Origin: Thauera sp. GDN1
Lineage (GTDB): Bacteria; Pseudomonadota; Gammaproteobacteria; Burkholderiales; Rhodocyclaceae
DNA: 64,000 nt
Direction: 5' to 3'
Assembly (NCBI RefSeq): GCF_029223545.1
Contig: NZ_CP097870.1
Location: 868,001-932,000, forward strand
The notes under the pieces are model-generated. The model saw only the letters and a list, made by a program, of their open reading frames with translations. It searched no databases and was not told the DNA's origin. The first letter of the stretch is position 1. The number at the start of each line of letters is the position of its first letter. A program made the position numbers and the translations under genes. This document shows positions 43,450 to 52,894 of the stretch, in pieces.

Positions 43450-44916
43450 TCAGTTGCCAGGTTGTCCGGAGCTTGCGACAGTGCCGGCGTGAGCCGATCG
43501 TGCGGCGGCGTTGGCGTTGGCGTTGGCGTCGACGCCGATGCGATGCGTCCACCCGCCCCCCAGCGCCTTGTACAGATTCACCGCGGCGGTGAGCCGCGCC
43601 AGGCGCAGTTGCGCGAGCAGGTCCTGCGCCGAGAACAGGGTGCGCTGGACATCGAGCACGCTGAGCAGGCTGTCGGCGCCTTCGCGGTAGCGCAGTTCGG
43701 CCAGGCGCAGGCTGCGCTGGGCTTCGGCGAGGATCTCGCGCTGGGCGGCTTCCTGGTTGGCGTCGCGGGCGCCATCGGCGAGCGCGTCCTCGACTTCCTT
43801 GAGCGCGACCAGGATGGCGCTGCGATGGGTCTCGACCAGTTCGCGCTGGCGCGAGCGCTGGATGTCCACCTCGGCGCGCAGGCGGCCGCCGTCGAAGATC
43901 TTCTGCACCAGGCTGGCCGAGATCGACAGCGTGCGCGTGGTGTCGGCCAGCGACAGCAGGGCGTTGCTGCCGATGCCGGCCCCGGCCGACAGGCTGACGG
44001 CGGGCAGCAGCGCGGCGCGGGCGGCGGCGATGTCGGCGGCGGCGGCGGCGAGGCGGGCTTCGCCGGCGGCGAGATCGGGGCGGCGCAGCAGCAGCTCCGA
44101 CGGCAGGCCGGCATCGACGCCCGGTACCTGCAGCGCGGCGAGGCGTTCATCGTCGGGGAAGGCGGTCTGCGGATTGCGCCCGAGCAGGATGGCGAGCGCG
44201 CTGCGCGTCTGGCGCAGCTGCACTTCGAGCGGCTCGATCGCCTTGCGCTGGGTGAGCACGGTGCTGCGCTGCTGGCTCAGCTCGAGCGCCGAGGCGGCGC
44301 CGTTGTCGTAGCGCGCCTGCACCACGCGCAGCACGCGTTCGGCGATGGCGAGGTTCTGACGGGCGATGTCCACGCGCTCCTGCAGCGCCAGGATCTGGAA
44401 CCAGGTGGTGGCCACGCTGGCGCTGATCGACAGGCGGGCCGCGTCGTGGTCGAAGCGGGTGGCGGCGAGGCTGGCACGGCTGGCGTCGACGCCGGCCGCG
44501 ATGCGGCCCCAGAGGTCGATCTCGTAGCTTGCGCCGAGGTCGATGCTGGTGGAGCCGGATTCGTCGCCATCGACATTGCGGGTGCCGCTGCCGCCGCCGA
44601 GGTTCAGCGCGGGGAAAAGCGAGGCGCCGGCCTGACGCAGCGCGAGCTCGGCCTGCACCACGCGTTCGGCCTGGATGCGCAGGTCGGGCGCAGCGCTCAT
44701 CGCCTCGGCGACGAGGGCGTCGAGCTGCGCGGAACCGAAGTCCTGCCACCAGCTGTCGTGAATGGGGGCGATGGCTGCCGGCGCCGTCTCCGCCCACTGC
44801 GCCGGCAGCGGCTGCCCGGGGCGGACGACGGGCTCGGTGAGCGCGCAGCCGGCGGAGAAGACGAGGAGCAGCGTGGCGGGCAGCAGGCGGGTGCGCAGGA
44901 CGGGGCGGGCGGACAT
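43450..44916 (-). CDS. TolC/OprM-type outer-membrane efflux lipoprotein
   Basis: A 488-residue efflux channel of the NodT/OprM group. The signal peptide ends in the lipobox FSAGC (cysteine near residue 24). Two outer-membrane-factor repeats follow, each with the long coiled helices ([72 protein letters not shown]). The C-terminus has a short Asn-Ala repeat ([10 protein letters not shown]) encoded by three GTTGGC units near 43510. It is the third gene of the macA-macB operon and completes a tripartite pump. Confidence 0.9.
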   Translation of the reverse strand: MSARPVLRTRLLPATLLLVFSAGCALTEPVVRPGQPLPAQWAETAPAAIAPIHDSWWQDFGSAQLDALVAEAMSAAPDLRIQAERVVQAELALRQAGASLFPALNLGGGSGTRNVDGDESGSTSIDLGASYEIDLWGRIAAGVDASRASLAATRFDHDAARLSISASVATTWFQILALQERVDIARQNLAIAERVLRVVQARYDNGAASALELSQQRSTVLTQRKAIEPLEVQLRQTRSALAILLGRNPQTAFPDDERLAALQVPGVDAGLPSELLLRRPDLAAGEARLAAAAADIAAARAALLPAVSLSAGAGIGSNALLSLADTTRTLSISASLVQKIFDGGRLRAEVDIQRSRQRELVETHRSAILVALKEVEDALADGARDANQEAAQREILAEAQRSLRLAELRYREGADSLLSVLDVQRTLFSAQDLLAQLRLARLTAAVNLYKALGGGWTHRIGVDANANANAAARSAHAGTVASSGQPGN

Positions 44917-44925
44917 GGGCAGGAT

Positions 44926-46977
44926 CTATTCGGAGGCGAGGGCAACCACCGGGTCGAGGCGGGCGGCCTTGCGCGCGGGCAGGTAGCCGAACACCAGGCC
45001 GGTGAGGAAGGCGCAGCTGAAGGCGAGCACCACCGGGGGCAGCGAGTACTGCACCGCGGTGCCGAAGGCGGCGATGGTCGCGGCGCTGCCCAGGCCGACG
45101 GCGACGCCGATCAGTCCGCCGACCGCCGACACCACCAGCGCCTCGATCAGGAACTGCTGCAGGATGTTGCGCGTGCGCGCGCCGGTGGCCATGCGGATGC
45201 CGATCTCGCGGGTGCGCTCGGTGACCGACACCAGCATGATGTTCATCACGCCGATGCCGCCCACCAGCAGCGAGATCGCCGCCACCGTGCCGAGCAGCAC
45301 GGTCAGCGTGTTCTGCGTCTCCGACACGGTGTCGATCACCGAGGCCATGTTGCGGATCTGGAAGTCCTCGACGCCGTGGCGGGCGAGCAGCAGCGCACTC
45401 ACCGCGGCCTGGGTGTCGTCGATCAGCGCCACGTCCTCGACCGCGATCGTGACGTTGCGCAGGAAGCGCTGGCCGGTGATGCGCAGGCTGCCGGTGGTGA
45501 AGGGCACGAAGACGATGTCGTCCTGGTCCTGGCCCCAGGGCGTGGCGCCCTTGGGCGTCATCACCCCGGTGACCTGGAAGGGAATGTTGTTTACCAGGAT
45601 GAACTCGCCCACCGGGTCACGCCCCGGGAACAGCGCATTGGCCACGGTCTGGCCGAGCACCGCGACCGTGGCGTAGCGTGCCTCGTCCTCGGCGCTGAAG
45701 AAGGTGCCGCTCGCCGGGGCCCAGTTGCGCGCGACGATGTAGTCGGCCGAGGTGCCGTTGACGCTGGTGCGATGGTCGGTGTTGCCCGCGCGCACGGTGA
45801 TCGTGCCGCCCTGCTCGGGTACCGAGGCGAGCACGTTGGGCAGGGCGGCGATCGCCTGCACGTCCTCGACCACCAGCGTGGCGGGGGCGTCTCGGCCGCG
45901 GGTGTTGGGGGCGCCGGGGCGCACGGTGAGCAGGTTGGTGCCCATCGCGCTGACCTGGTCGATCACCTTCTGCTTGGCGCCGTCACCGATCGCCAGCATG
46001 GCGATCACCGAGGCCACGCCGATGACGATGCCGAGCAGGGTGAGGATGGCGCGGAACAGGTTGGCGCGCAGCGCACGCAGCGCGGTGCGGGTGGCCTCGA
46101 GCACGTCCGACAGCGGGGAGCTGCGGTCGACGTGGGGGGCGAAGTCGGGCTCCGGTCCTTGCGGCAGGCGCGGCCCGGGGTCGGACACGATGCGCCCGTC
46201 GCGGATCTCGATGATGCGCTGCGCCTGTTCGGCGACCTCGCGCTCGTGGGTGATCAGCACGATGGTGTGGCCGGCGGCCGACAACTCGTGCAGCAGCTTC
46301 ATGACCTCGGCGCCGCTCCGGCTGTCGAGCGCACCGGTGGGCTCGTCGGCGAAGATGATGCGGCCGCCGTTCATCAGCGCGCGTGCGATCGACACCCGCT
46401 GCTGCTGGCCGCCGGAGAGCTGGCTGGGGCGGTGGTGCACGCGTTCGGCCAGGCCGAGCGTGGCGAGCAGCTGCTCGGCGCGCTGGTGGCGCTCCTCGCG
46501 CGGCATGCCGGAATACACCGCTGGCACCTCGACGTTGTCGCGTGCGGTGGCGCCGCCGATCAGGTTGTAGCTCTGGAACACGAAGCCGAAGGCCTCGCGG
46601 CGCAGGCGCGCGAGTTCGTCGCGGTCGAAGCCGGCCACGTCCGCGCCCATGAAGCGGTAGGTGCCGCTGCTGGGACGGTCGAGGCAGCCGAGGATGTTCA
46701 TCAGCGTCGACTTGCCGGAACCCGAGGCGCCGACGATGGCGACGAATTCGCCGGGAAAGATCTGCAGGTCGATGCCGTGCAGAACCCGGGTCTCGACCTC
46801 GCCATTGAGGAAGCTGCGGGTGATGCCCGCGAGCTCGATCAGCGGTGTGCTCGCGCCCGGCATGTCGGCGCGGTCCTGCGCCGAACTCGCGCTCACGGCG
46901 CGCGCGCTTGGTGCCGCGTCGGGTCCGTGCGCGTTGGCGTTGCCGTCGAAGGGGGGCGGGAGGGTGTCCAGCTTCAT
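44926..46977 (-). CDS. macB: MacB-type ABC exporter (ATPase-permease fusion)
   Basis: A 683-residue inner-membrane ABC exporter that drives tripartite efflux. The N-terminal ATPase has Walker [10 protein letters not shown] near residue 82, signature [15 protein letters not shown] and Walker [14 protein letters not shown] periplasmic domain lies between the first and second of four C-terminal membrane segments, with the MacB motifs [40 protein letters not shown] and [17 protein letters not shown]. An extra hydrophilic N-terminus of about 40 residues precedes the ATPase. It overlaps macA by 4 bases. The substrate could be a macrolide, a lipopeptide or a siderophore. Confidence 0.93.
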   Translation of the reverse strand: MKLDTLPPPFDGNANAHGPDAAPSARAVSASSAQDRADMPGASTPLIELAGITRSFLNGEVETRVLHGIDLQIFPGEFVAIVGASGSGKSTLMNILGCLDRPSSGTYRFMGADVAGFDRDELARLRREAFGFVFQSYNLIGGATARDNVEVPAVYSGMPREERHQRAEQLLATLGLAERVHHRPSQLSGGQQQRVSIARALMNGGRIIFADEPTGALDSRSGAEVMKLLHELSAAGHTIVLITHEREVAEQAQRIIEIRDGRIVSDPGPRLPQGPEPDFAPHVDRSSPLSDVLEATRTALRALRANLFRAILTLLGIVIGVASVIAMLAIGDGAKQKVIDQVSAMGTNLLTVRPGAPNTRGRDAPATLVVEDVQAIAALPNVLASVPEQGGTITVRAGNTDHRTSVNGTSADYIVARNWAPASGTFFSAEDEARYATVAVLGQTVANALFPGRDPVGEFILVNNIPFQVTGVMTPKGATPWGQDQDDIVFVPFTTGSLRITGQRFLRNVTIAVEDVALIDDTQAAVSALLLARHGVEDFQIRNMASVIDTVSETQNTLTVLLGTVAAISLLVGGIGVMNIMLVSVTERTREIGIRMATGARTRNILQQFLIEALVVSAVGGLIGVAVGLGSAATIAAFGTAVQYSLPPVVLAFSCAFLTGLVFGYLPARKAARLDPVVALASE

Positions 46978-48275
46978 AGCCGCGGCGTCATCTGCGGCCG
47001 GCCGTTGCCGCTGCCCACGACCAGGCCGGAGACCACACGCTCGCCTTCTGCCAGGCCCGACAGCACCTGGGCCTGGACGCGATTGGAGACGCCGAGCTCG
47101 ACCTTGCGCTCCTCCACGCCTCCGCGGCCGTCGTCCACCTTCACCGTGCCCTGGCGCGTTGCCCCGCCTGCTGCCGCGCCCGAGCCGCGGCCCTGGCCAC
47201 CCTGGCCCGTGCCGCGGCTCGCGCCTGTGCCGCTGCCGCCAGCGCTCCCCGCCGTCGCCGGGGCAGCCGACTGCGGCGTGCGTTGCGCACCCTGGGCGAG
47301 CGCGGCCATCGGCACCAGCAGCACGTCCTGCGCCTGGGCAACGATGAAGAACACCTGCGCGGTCATCTGCGTCATCAGCCGGCCGTCCGGATTGGGCACG
47401 TCGAAGAGCGCGTTGTAGAGCACCACGTTGTTGGTCACCGTCGGCGTGGGTTCGATCTTCTCCAGCCGGCCCTCCCAGCGCTTGCCGTTGCCGCCCAGGG
47501 TGGTGAAGTAGGCGTCCATGCCGAGCTTCAGGCGGCTGACGTCGGCCTCCGAGACCTGGGTCTGCACCGTCATCGTCGTCAGGTCGGCGATGCGCATCAC
47601 CACCGGCGCCTGCTGGTTGGTGTTCAGGGTCTGGCCCTGGCGCGCGGTGATCGACACCACGGTGCCGGTCATCGGCGACAGGATGCGCGCGTACTGCAGG
47701 TTGGCCTCGTCGGCACGCAGGGTGGATTCGATCTGCTCGATCTGCGCGCGCAGGGCGTCGAGCTGGGCGTCGGCGGACTGCGCCGAGGCCTCGGCCGTCT
47801 GCAGGCTCTCCTTGGTGGTGGCGTCCTCGGCCATCAGCGCGCGCTGGCGGCGCAACTGGATCTGCGCCAGCGTGAGCTGGGCCTCGCGATCCTTGAGCTG
47901 GGCGCGCAGGTTCTTCAGTTGCGCGCGCGAGGCATCGACGCGGGCCAGGTAAACGGTGGGGTCGATGTCGGCGAGCAGGTCGCCGGCCTTCACCGTGTCG
48001 CCGACCTCGACGTGGATCTTGCGCAGCTGCCCGGAGACCTGGGCGCCGACATCGACGTAGTCGCGCGGCTGCAGTGTGCCGGTCGCGGTGACCACGTCCT
48101 CGACGTCGCCGCGCTGCACGGCGGAGAACTGATAGCCGCCGTTCGGGTCGCGGCTGCCGAAAAGCTTTGGCCAGGCATACCAGCCGCCGGCGAGCAGGGC
48201 GGGAACGAGGATCAGCAGACTGCGCCGGCCCCAGTTCGGGCGCGCCGGTCTGCGCGGGGGAGGGGTGGTGTTCAT
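46974..48275 (-). CDS. macA: MacA-type periplasmic membrane-fusion protein
   Basis: A 433-residue adaptor linking MacB to the outer-membrane channel. It has a single N-terminal membrane anchor (about residues 18-35, [20 protein letters not shown]), a barrel-sandwich hybrid domain ([20 protein letters not shown]), a long coiled-coil hairpin (about 110-190), and beta-barrel parts with [21 protein letters not shown] Gly/Ser/Ala-rich stretch near residues 340-375 is unusual and looks like a flexible insertion. It is the first gene of macA-macB-tolC and is divergent from the cytochrome c peroxidase gene. Confidence 0.92.
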   Translation of the reverse strand: MNTTPPPRRPARPNWGRRSLLILVPALLAGGWYAWPKLFGSRDPNGGYQFSAVQRGDVEDVVTATGTLQPRDYVDVGAQVSGQLRKIHVEVGDTVKAGDLLADIDPTVYLARVDASRAQLKNLRAQLKDREAQLTLAQIQLRRQRALMAEDATTKESLQTAEASAQSADAQLDALRAQIEQIESTLRADEANLQYARILSPMTGTVVSITARQGQTLNTNQQAPVVMRIADLTTMTVQTQVSEADVSRLKLGMDAYFTTLGGNGKRWEGRLEKIEPTPTVTNNVVLYNALFDVPNPDGRLMTQMTAQVFFIVAQAQDVLLVPMAALAQGAQRTPQSAAPATAGSAGGSGTGASRGTGQGGQGRGSGAAAGGATRQGTVKVDDGRGGVEERKVELGVSNRVQAQVLSGLAEGERVVSGLVVGSGNGRPQMTPRL

Positions 48276-48439
48276 GAGCTTCCTGGTGGCTGCTGCCCGG
48301 GCGGCAGCGCCGATTGATCTGCGGACTCAAGAATAGCGGCTTCGGCCGCGGCGGCGTTGTATCGGAATGCAGCATGCAATCGACTCGGGCGCCCGACAGG
48401 AGACTGCGATGCCTCGGCTTGGTTCAGCCTGGATAGTGG

Positions 48440-48487
48440 TAAACGTTGACCTTGGTCAATATTTACCGCCTTTAGACGACGTCTAAT
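48440..48487 (+). promoter_or_regulatory. FNR-type promoter of the cytochrome c peroxidase gene
   Basis: TTGACCTTGGTCAA at 48446-48459 is a perfect inverted repeat of the FNR/DNR/CRP half-site type, flanked by GGTAAA and TTTACC, which extend the palindrome to 30 bases. TCTAAT at 48482-48487 is a -10 box placed so that the repeat centre falls 41.5 bases before the expected start, the class II activator position. A second palindrome, TAGACGACGTCTA (48473-48485), overlaps the -10 box. The remainder of 48276-48583 has no gene. Confidence 0.7.
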
Positions 48488-48583
48488 TCATGCCGGAGGC
48501 GAGGAGAAATACAAGGCCTGCCGCGGCACACAGGACCGCCAGGCCGCTGAACATATTTCGCTGAGCAAGCAAGGAGAAGCGTC

Positions 48584-49582
48584 ATGACGAAGATGAAGGT
48601 GCTGGGTGTCGCGGTTGCACTGGCCGTTGCCGGAAGTGCGTGGGCGGCCACGGTGCGTGATGAGCCGATTCAGCCGATCGAGGCGGCGCAGGTGTCCGAT
48701 CCGGGCAAGGTCGAACTGGGCAAGAAGCTGTGGTTCGAGCCGCGCCTGTCGATGTCGGGGATCATTTCCTGCAACAGCTGCCACAACCTGTCGATGGGCG
48801 GCACCGACAACCTGAAGACCTCCATCGGCCACGGCTGGAAGGCCGGCCCGGTGAATTCGCCGACGGTGTTCAACTCCAGCCTCGCGATCGCCCAGTTCTG
48901 GGACGGCCGGGCGGCCGACCTCAAGGAGCAGGCCGGCGGCCCGATCCAGGCCGGCGTCGAGATGAACATGCCGCACACCCTGGCGGTCGGCATCCTGCAG
49001 TCGATCCCGGGCTACGTCGCCGAGTTCAAGGCGGTCTATGGCAAGGACAAGATCGACATCGACATGATCACCGACTCGATCGCCGAGTTCGAGAAGACCC
49101 TGGTCACGCCCAACGCGCGCTTCGACAAGTGGTTGAAGGGCGACGACAAGGTGCTGACCGAGAAGGAGCTCGCCGGCTACACCCTGTTCAAGGAGAGCGG
49201 CTGCGTGGCCTGCCACAATGGCCCGGCGGCCGGCGGTACCTCCTTCCAGCGCATGGGCGTGGTCGAGCCGTACAAGAGCAGCTCGCCCGCCGAAGGCCGC
49301 TCTGCGGTGACCGGCGTCGATGCCGACCGCTTCAACTTCAAGGTGCCGACGCTGCGCAACGTCGAGCTGAGCTATCCGTACTTCCACGACGGCGAGGCGA
49401 AGACGCTCGAGGAAGCGGTGGACATCATGGGGCGCCTGCAACTCGGCCGCACCTACAGCAAGGACGAGATAGGCAGCATCGTCGCCTTCCTGAAGACGCT
49501 GACCGGCGAACTGCCGCAGATCGCAATGCCGCACCTGCCGCCGTCCAGCAACGACACCCCGCGTCCTGAACCCTTCAAGTAA
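48584..49582 (+). CDS. ccpA: Di-haem cytochrome c peroxidase
   Basis: A 332-residue periplasmic enzyme that reduces hydrogen peroxide with electrons from small cytochromes. It has a signal peptide (MKVLGVAVALAVAGSAWA), two haem c sites CNSCH (near residue 63) and CVACH (near residue 207), LWFEPRLSMSGIISCNSCHN with the conserved N-terminal domain, and FNSSLAIAQFWDGRAADLKE and TLRNVELSYPYFHDGEAKTL. AAGGAGAAG precedes ATG 48584. The FNR-type promoter suggests expression under oxygen limitation. The Fur-family regulator just downstream may respond to peroxide. Confidence 0.95.
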   Translation: MTKMKVLGVAVALAVAGSAWAATVRDEPIQPIEAAQVSDPGKVELGKKLWFEPRLSMSGIISCNSCHNLSMGGTDNLKTSIGHGWKAGPVNSPTVFNSSLAIAQFWDGRAADLKEQAGGPIQAGVEMNMPHTLAVGILQSIPGYVAEFKAVYGKDKIDIDMITDSIAEFEKTLVTPNARFDKWLKGDDKVLTEKELAGYTLFKESGCVACHNGPAAGGTSFQRMGVVEPYKSSSPAEGRSAVTGVDADRFNFKVPTLRNVELSYPYFHDGEAKTLEEAVDIMGRLQLGRTYSKDEIGSIVAFLKTLTGELPQIAMPHLPPSSNDTPRPEPFK

Positions 49583-49695
49583 GCGCTTTCGGGGGATACC
49601 ACGCGCATGCGCCGCCGTCCGGTGGCGCGTGCCGTGGCATGCACTGCGACGAAAGTCTATTGACGTCGGGGCTGGACCGGGTCCAGCATTCGGAC

Positions 49696-50163
49696 ATGGA
49701 CCAGATGAATCCCACGTTCGATGCCCCTGCTGCCGTGCCGACTGCCATGAAAGCCTATTCCTCCGCCGATGCGATCGCCTGTCTGCGCAGTGCGGGCGTG
49801 CCCGTCACCCACCAGCGCATCGAGATCGCCCGTGTGCTGTTTTCGGCACCGGTGCACCTGTCCGCCGACCAGATCTGGGCCAACGTGCGCGAGCATTCGC
49901 CGGACGTGTCGCGGGCGACGGTCTACAACACGCTGCGCCTGTTCAGCGAGAAGCATCTGGTACGCGAACTCTTCGTGGATCCGCAACGCATCGTGTACGA
50001 CTCCACCACCTCGCCCCACTTCCATCTCTACAACATGGACACCGGCGAGGTCCGCGACCTGGCCGACGACGAGTTGCGCATCCTCGGCACGCCCCGCCTG
50101 CCGGAGGGCACCATGCTGCAGGAGATCGACGTGATCGTGCGCGTGCGCAACCGGCAGGACTGA
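49696..50163 (+). CDS. Fur-family transcriptional regulator (PerR/Irr-like)
   Basis: A 155-residue metal-dependent repressor. The winged-helix part spans about residues 22-95 (GVPVTHQRIEIARVLFSAPV, LSADQIWANVREHSPDVSRA, TVYNTLRLFSEKHLV), and the dimerisation part has SPHFHLYNMDTGEVRDL, with histidines of the regulatory metal site. It lacks the paired CxxC structural-zinc cysteines of canonical Fur and PerR, a trait shared with Irr and some iron-responsive paralogues. ATG 49696 is chosen; 49639, 49705 and 49747 are other in-frame ATGs. It follows the peroxidase gene and may control it or the nearby iron genes. Confidence 0.85.
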   Translation: MDQMNPTFDAPAAVPTAMKAYSSADAIACLRSAGVPVTHQRIEIARVLFSAPVHLSADQIWANVREHSPDVSRATVYNTLRLFSEKHLVRELFVDPQRIVYDSTTSPHFHLYNMDTGEVRDLADDELRILGTPRLPEGTMLQEIDVIVRVRNRQD

Positions 50164-50200
50164 CCCGCCCGCGGCGCCGGCAAGCGGCGCCGGGGTCACG

Positions 50201-50244
50201 AACGAAGAGGGCGCTGCACCGTTGCAGCGCCCTCTTCGTTTTCG
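50201..50244. terminator. Bidirectional terminator between Fur-family gene and exbD
   Basis: A perfect 18-bp stem (50201-50218 with 50223-50240) around a CCGT loop is followed by T residues on both strands, ending both converging transcripts. Confidence 0.92.
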
Positions 50245-50261
50245 TCAGGCGCCTCGGCGCC

Positions 50262-50684
50262 TCACTGCGTGGTTTCGGGCACGGTCACGAAGCCCATCTT
50301 CTCGATGCCGGCGGTGCGCGCCTTGGACATCACGTCGGCGATGGTCTCGTAGCGGGTGTTGCGATCCGCGCGCAGGTGCAGCTCGGGTTGCGGCAGCTTT
50401 GCCGCGGCTGCGGCCAGGCGGGCCGGCAGCGCCACCGCATCCACGCCCTCGTCGTTCCAGTAGATGCGGCCCTCGCTGTCGATCGACACCGACACCGTCT
50501 CGGGTTTTTCCTGGGTGGGATTGCTCGAGGCCTGCGGCAGGTCGATCTTGACCGAATGCGTCAGCAGCGGCGCGGTGATCATGAACACGATCAGCAGCAC
50601 CAGCATGACGTCGATCAGCGGGACCATGTTGATCTCGCTCTGCAGGGGGCGCGCGTCGCCCTGGTTGAATCCGCCGAAGGCCAT
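50262..50684 (-). CDS. exbD: TonB-system subunit ExbD
   Basis: A 140-residue inner-membrane protein that, with ExbB, couples the proton gradient to TonB. It has SEINMVPLIDVMLVLLIVFM with the essential membrane aspartate (near residue 25), then a periplasmic domain ending IADVMSKARTAGIEKMGFVT. The start is ATG 50684, overlapping the exbB stop. It is the last gene of tonB-exbB-exbD. Confidence 0.95.
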   Translation of the reverse strand: MAFGGFNQGDARPLQSEINMVPLIDVMLVLLIVFMITAPLLTHSVKIDLPQASSNPTQEKPETVSVSIDSEGRIYWNDEGVDAVALPARLAAAAAKLPQPELHLRADRNTRYETIADVMSKARTAGIEKMGFVTVPETTQ

Positions 50685-51457
50685 CACGCCGCTCCGTGGC
50701 TGCCGGCAGGGCTGCTGCGCGCGACGCGGAGCGCGGCCTCGTGCTGACCGGCGGTGCGCGGGGTCACCGCGGCGATGCGGGCACCGGTCGAGAACCAGGC
50801 GTGCAGGTCGTGGGCGAAGGCGTCGAGCTCCGAGAGCTCGAGGCGGTTCGCGCGGGTGATCGCGTTGTAGGCGAGCACCGCCGGAATGGCGACGAAGAGG
50901 CCGAAGGCGGTCATGATCAGCGCCTCGCCGACCGGGCCGGCGACCTTGTCCAGCGTGGCCATGCCCGAGACGCTGATGTTCACCAGCGCGTGGTAGATGC
51001 CCCACACCGTGCCGAAGAGGCCGACGAAGGGCGCGGTCGAGCCGATCGAGGCGAGCACGGTGAGGCCGGATTCGAGCGCGGCGGTCGACAGCGCGATCGA
51101 CTTGCGCAGCGCCCGGGTGATGACCTCGTCGGCGTCGAGCTTGCCGCCGAGGGTGTCGTTCCGGGTGTGGCGACGGATGTGCTGGGCGGCCGCGGCGCCC
51201 TGCTGGGCGAGCGCCTCGAAGGGCGAGTCGGGCGCGGCTTCGGCGAGCAGCTTGAGGCCGGCCTCGAGATCGGGCGCGCGCCAGAAGTTCTCCACCGCGT
51301 CGCCGTGGCGGCGCGCGCGCAACTGGCGCAGCGCGCGGGTCAGGATCAGGTACCAGCTGGTGATCGACATCACCAGCAGGATCACCGCCACGCTGCGGAT
51401 GATGGTGTCGGATTGGGCCCACAGGTGGGCCAGGCCGAAAGCCTGCGAACTGTCCAT
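50684..51457 (-). CDS. exbB: TonB-system proton channel subunit ExbB
   Basis: A 257-residue MotA/TolQ/ExbB-family membrane protein with three hydrophobic segments. The first is near residues 15-37 (SDTIIRSVAVILLVMSITSW); the others lie in ALESGLTVLASIGSTAPFVG and GPVGEALIMTAFGLFVAIPA. The conserved LFGTVWGIYHALVNISVSG links them. It pairs with ExbD to energise TonB for the siderophore receptor in this window. It lies 2 bases after tonB. Confidence 0.95.
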   Translation of the reverse strand: MDSSQAFGLAHLWAQSDTIIRSVAVILLVMSITSWYLILTRALRQLRARRHGDAVENFWRAPDLEAGLKLLAEAAPDSPFEALAQQGAAAAQHIRRHTRNDTLGGKLDADEVITRALRKSIALSTAALESGLTVLASIGSTAPFVGLFGTVWGIYHALVNISVSGMATLDKVAGPVGEALIMTAFGLFVAIPAVLAYNAITRANRLELSELDAFAHDLHAWFSTGARIAAVTPRTAGQHEAALRVARSSPAGSHGAA

Positions 51458-51459
51458 GT

Positions 51460-52194
51460 TCAGTTTCCTTGCAGTTTGAAGACGATGGGAACGAGGACCC
51501 AGGCCTCGATGGGGGTGTCGCCCCGGCGTGCCGGAACGAAGCGCCAGCGCGCGACCGCCTCCTGCGCGGCGCGGTCTAGGCGCTCCGAGCCGGAGCTGGT
51601 GCGCAGCTCGATGCGGGCAGGTTGCCCTTCCGGCGACACCAGCACGCGCAGCATCACCTGGCCTTCCTCGCGCAGCCGGCGTGACAGCATCGGGTAGGGC
51701 GGGCGCGGGTTGTTGAGGTAGGCGGCGTCGAAGCGCGCGGCCGTGACCGCGGCGGCGGCCGGCGCAGGTGGGGCAGCTGCGGGAGCGGGGGGCTGCGGGG
51801 CGGGCGGTGCCGGTTCCGGCGCGGCTTCGGCCGGGGCGCTGAGCGCGCTCGGCGATTCGGTGACCCGCTCCGCTTCCTTCCTGACGGCGGGTTTGGGCGT
51901 CGGCTTCCTGGGCGCTGGCTTGGGCGGTGGCGGCTCCGGGCGGCGGACCTCGGGCGGTAGCGGCGTCGGGATCGGTGGCGCGGGAACGGGTTCCGGCACC
52001 GGTGCGGGAGCGGGTTCGGGGGCCGGGCGGGCGACCGGCTCGGCTTCGATCAGTGCGACCTGGATCGGCACGATCTCGGGCGGAGTGGCTTGCTGGCTGC
52101 CGAGGTGGACGAGGGCAGCGAGACCCGCCAGATGGGCACCGGCCACGATCATGGCGAGCAATGCACGTCGTGTGGGCGAGCCCCGCAGGTTCAT
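51460..52194 (-). CDS. tonB: Energy transducer TonB
   Basis: A bitopic protein that spans the periplasm and pulls on outer-membrane receptors. From ATG 52194 it has 244 residues: a short basic N-terminus, membrane anchor ALLAMIVAGAHLAGLAALVH, a long Pro/Ala/Glu/Lys linker (for example PEPPPPKPAPRKPTPKPA), and a C-terminal TonB domain with LNNPRPPYPMLSRRLREEG and AVARWRFVPARR. An in-frame ATG at 52332 would add 46 residues before the anchor. I prefer the shorter form because the membrane segment then sits at the usual place, but neither start has a clear ribosome-binding site. Confidence 0.9.
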   Translation of the reverse strand: MNLRGSPTRRALLAMIVAGAHLAGLAALVHLGSQQATPPEIVPIQVALIEAEPVARPAPEPAPAPVPEPVPAPPIPTPLPPEVRRPEPPPPKPAPRKPTPKPAVRKEAERVTESPSALSAPAEAAPEPAPPAPQPPAPAAAPPAPAAAAVTAARFDAAYLNNPRPPYPMLSRRLREEGQVMLRVLVSPEGQPARIELRTSSGSERLDRAAQEAVARWRFVPARRGDTPIEAWVLVPIVFKLQGN

Positions 52195-52350
52195 CGGTGA
52201 GCGCGGATTCGTCACCGGCGCGCCGAAGGCGGTCTCCGTACCGGCGTGCCGGGAACCGGAGAGGTCGGAGGCTGTGAGCGGTGGCGCGAGCGGGGAGGGG
52301 ACGGGTGGCAAGGCCTGAACTGCTGGATGCATCGGTGCGGAGGCAGGGAG

Positions 52351-52370
52351 GCTGCCTCCGCGGAGGCAGC
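52351..52370 (-). terminator. Perfect palindrome downstream of bfr
   Basis: GCTGCCTCCGCGGAGGCAGC is a perfect 20-base palindrome between the bfr stop and tonB on the same strand. It lacks a T tract, so it may be a weak terminator, an mRNA-stabilising hairpin or an operator. Confidence 0.4.
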
Positions 52371-52414
52371 GTGTGGGTCGAAATGGGAACGGCTCGGGCA
52401 AGGAGCGCGCGGAA

Positions 52415-52894
52415 TCAGGAGGCGCTCGGCTCCATCTGCGACTGCAGGTAGTTCTGCAGGCCGACACTCTCGATCAGGCCGAGTTGTGTCTCCAGATAGT
52501 CGATGTGCTCTTCGGTATCCTCGAGGATGTGCTCGAACAGCTCGCGCGACACGTAGTCCTTGCAGGATTCGCAATACGCGATCGCCTCGATCAGGTTCTC
52601 GCGGCCGCCGAGCTCGAGCTTGAGGTCGCCCTGCATGGCTTCGGGCACGTTCTCGCCGATCAGCAGCTTGTTCAGGTTCTGCAGGTTGGGGAGGCCTTCG
52701 AGGAAGAGCACGCGCTCGATCAGCATGTCGGCATGCTTCATCTCTTCGATCGATTCGTCGTACTCATGCTTGCCGAGGCGATCGAAACCCCAGTTCTTGT
52801 ACATGCGTGCATGCAGGAAGTACTGGTTGATCGCGGTCAGCTCGATGGTCAGCTGCTTGTTGAGGAACTGGATGACCTTCTTGTCGCCTTTCAT
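52415..52894 (-). CDS. bfr: Bacterioferritin
   Basis: A 159-residue haem-containing iron-storage protein that forms a 24-mer. The ferroxidase ligands are visible: the glutamate in [20 protein letters not shown], the E and H of [20 protein letters not shown] (the methionine between them is the haem ligand), and the later [13 protein letters not shown]. The start ATG 52894 overlaps the bfd stop by 4 bases, so the release partner is made from the same transcript. Confidence 0.96.
   Translation of the reverse strand: MKGDKKVIQFLNKQLTIELTAINQYFLHARMYKNWGFDRLGKHEYDESIEEMKHADMLIERVLFLEGLPNLQNLNKLLIGENVPEAMQGDLKLELGGRENLIEAIAYCESCKDYVSRELFEHILEDTEEHIDYLETQLGLIESVGLQNYLQSQMEPSAS

Noticed and set aside
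43510..43527. Three GTTGGC units, possible phase-variable repeat
   Set aside because: The repeat length is a multiple of three and there are only three copies at the C-terminus of the efflux channel, so it cannot cause a frameshift switch.
43360..47418. A 1352-codon open frame on the plus strand
   Set aside because: It is antisense to tolC-type, macB and macA genes and has no domain or signal. It is a by-product of G/C-rich codon usage.
44926..48375. A 1149-residue reading of MacB fused to an upstream segment
   Set aside because: The upstream part is macA read in another frame. MacB starts at ATG 46977, overlapping the macA stop.
48490..48564. A 24-codon leader frame (MPEARRNTRP...) before the peroxidase gene
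   Set aside because: Its ATG lies upstream of the predicted transcript start near 48494 and has no ribosome-binding site, so it is unlikely to be translated.
52141..52332. A longer TonB starting at ATG 52332
   Set aside because: It adds 46 residues before the membrane anchor without a ribosome-binding site. It was not excluded, only judged less likely than ATG 52194.
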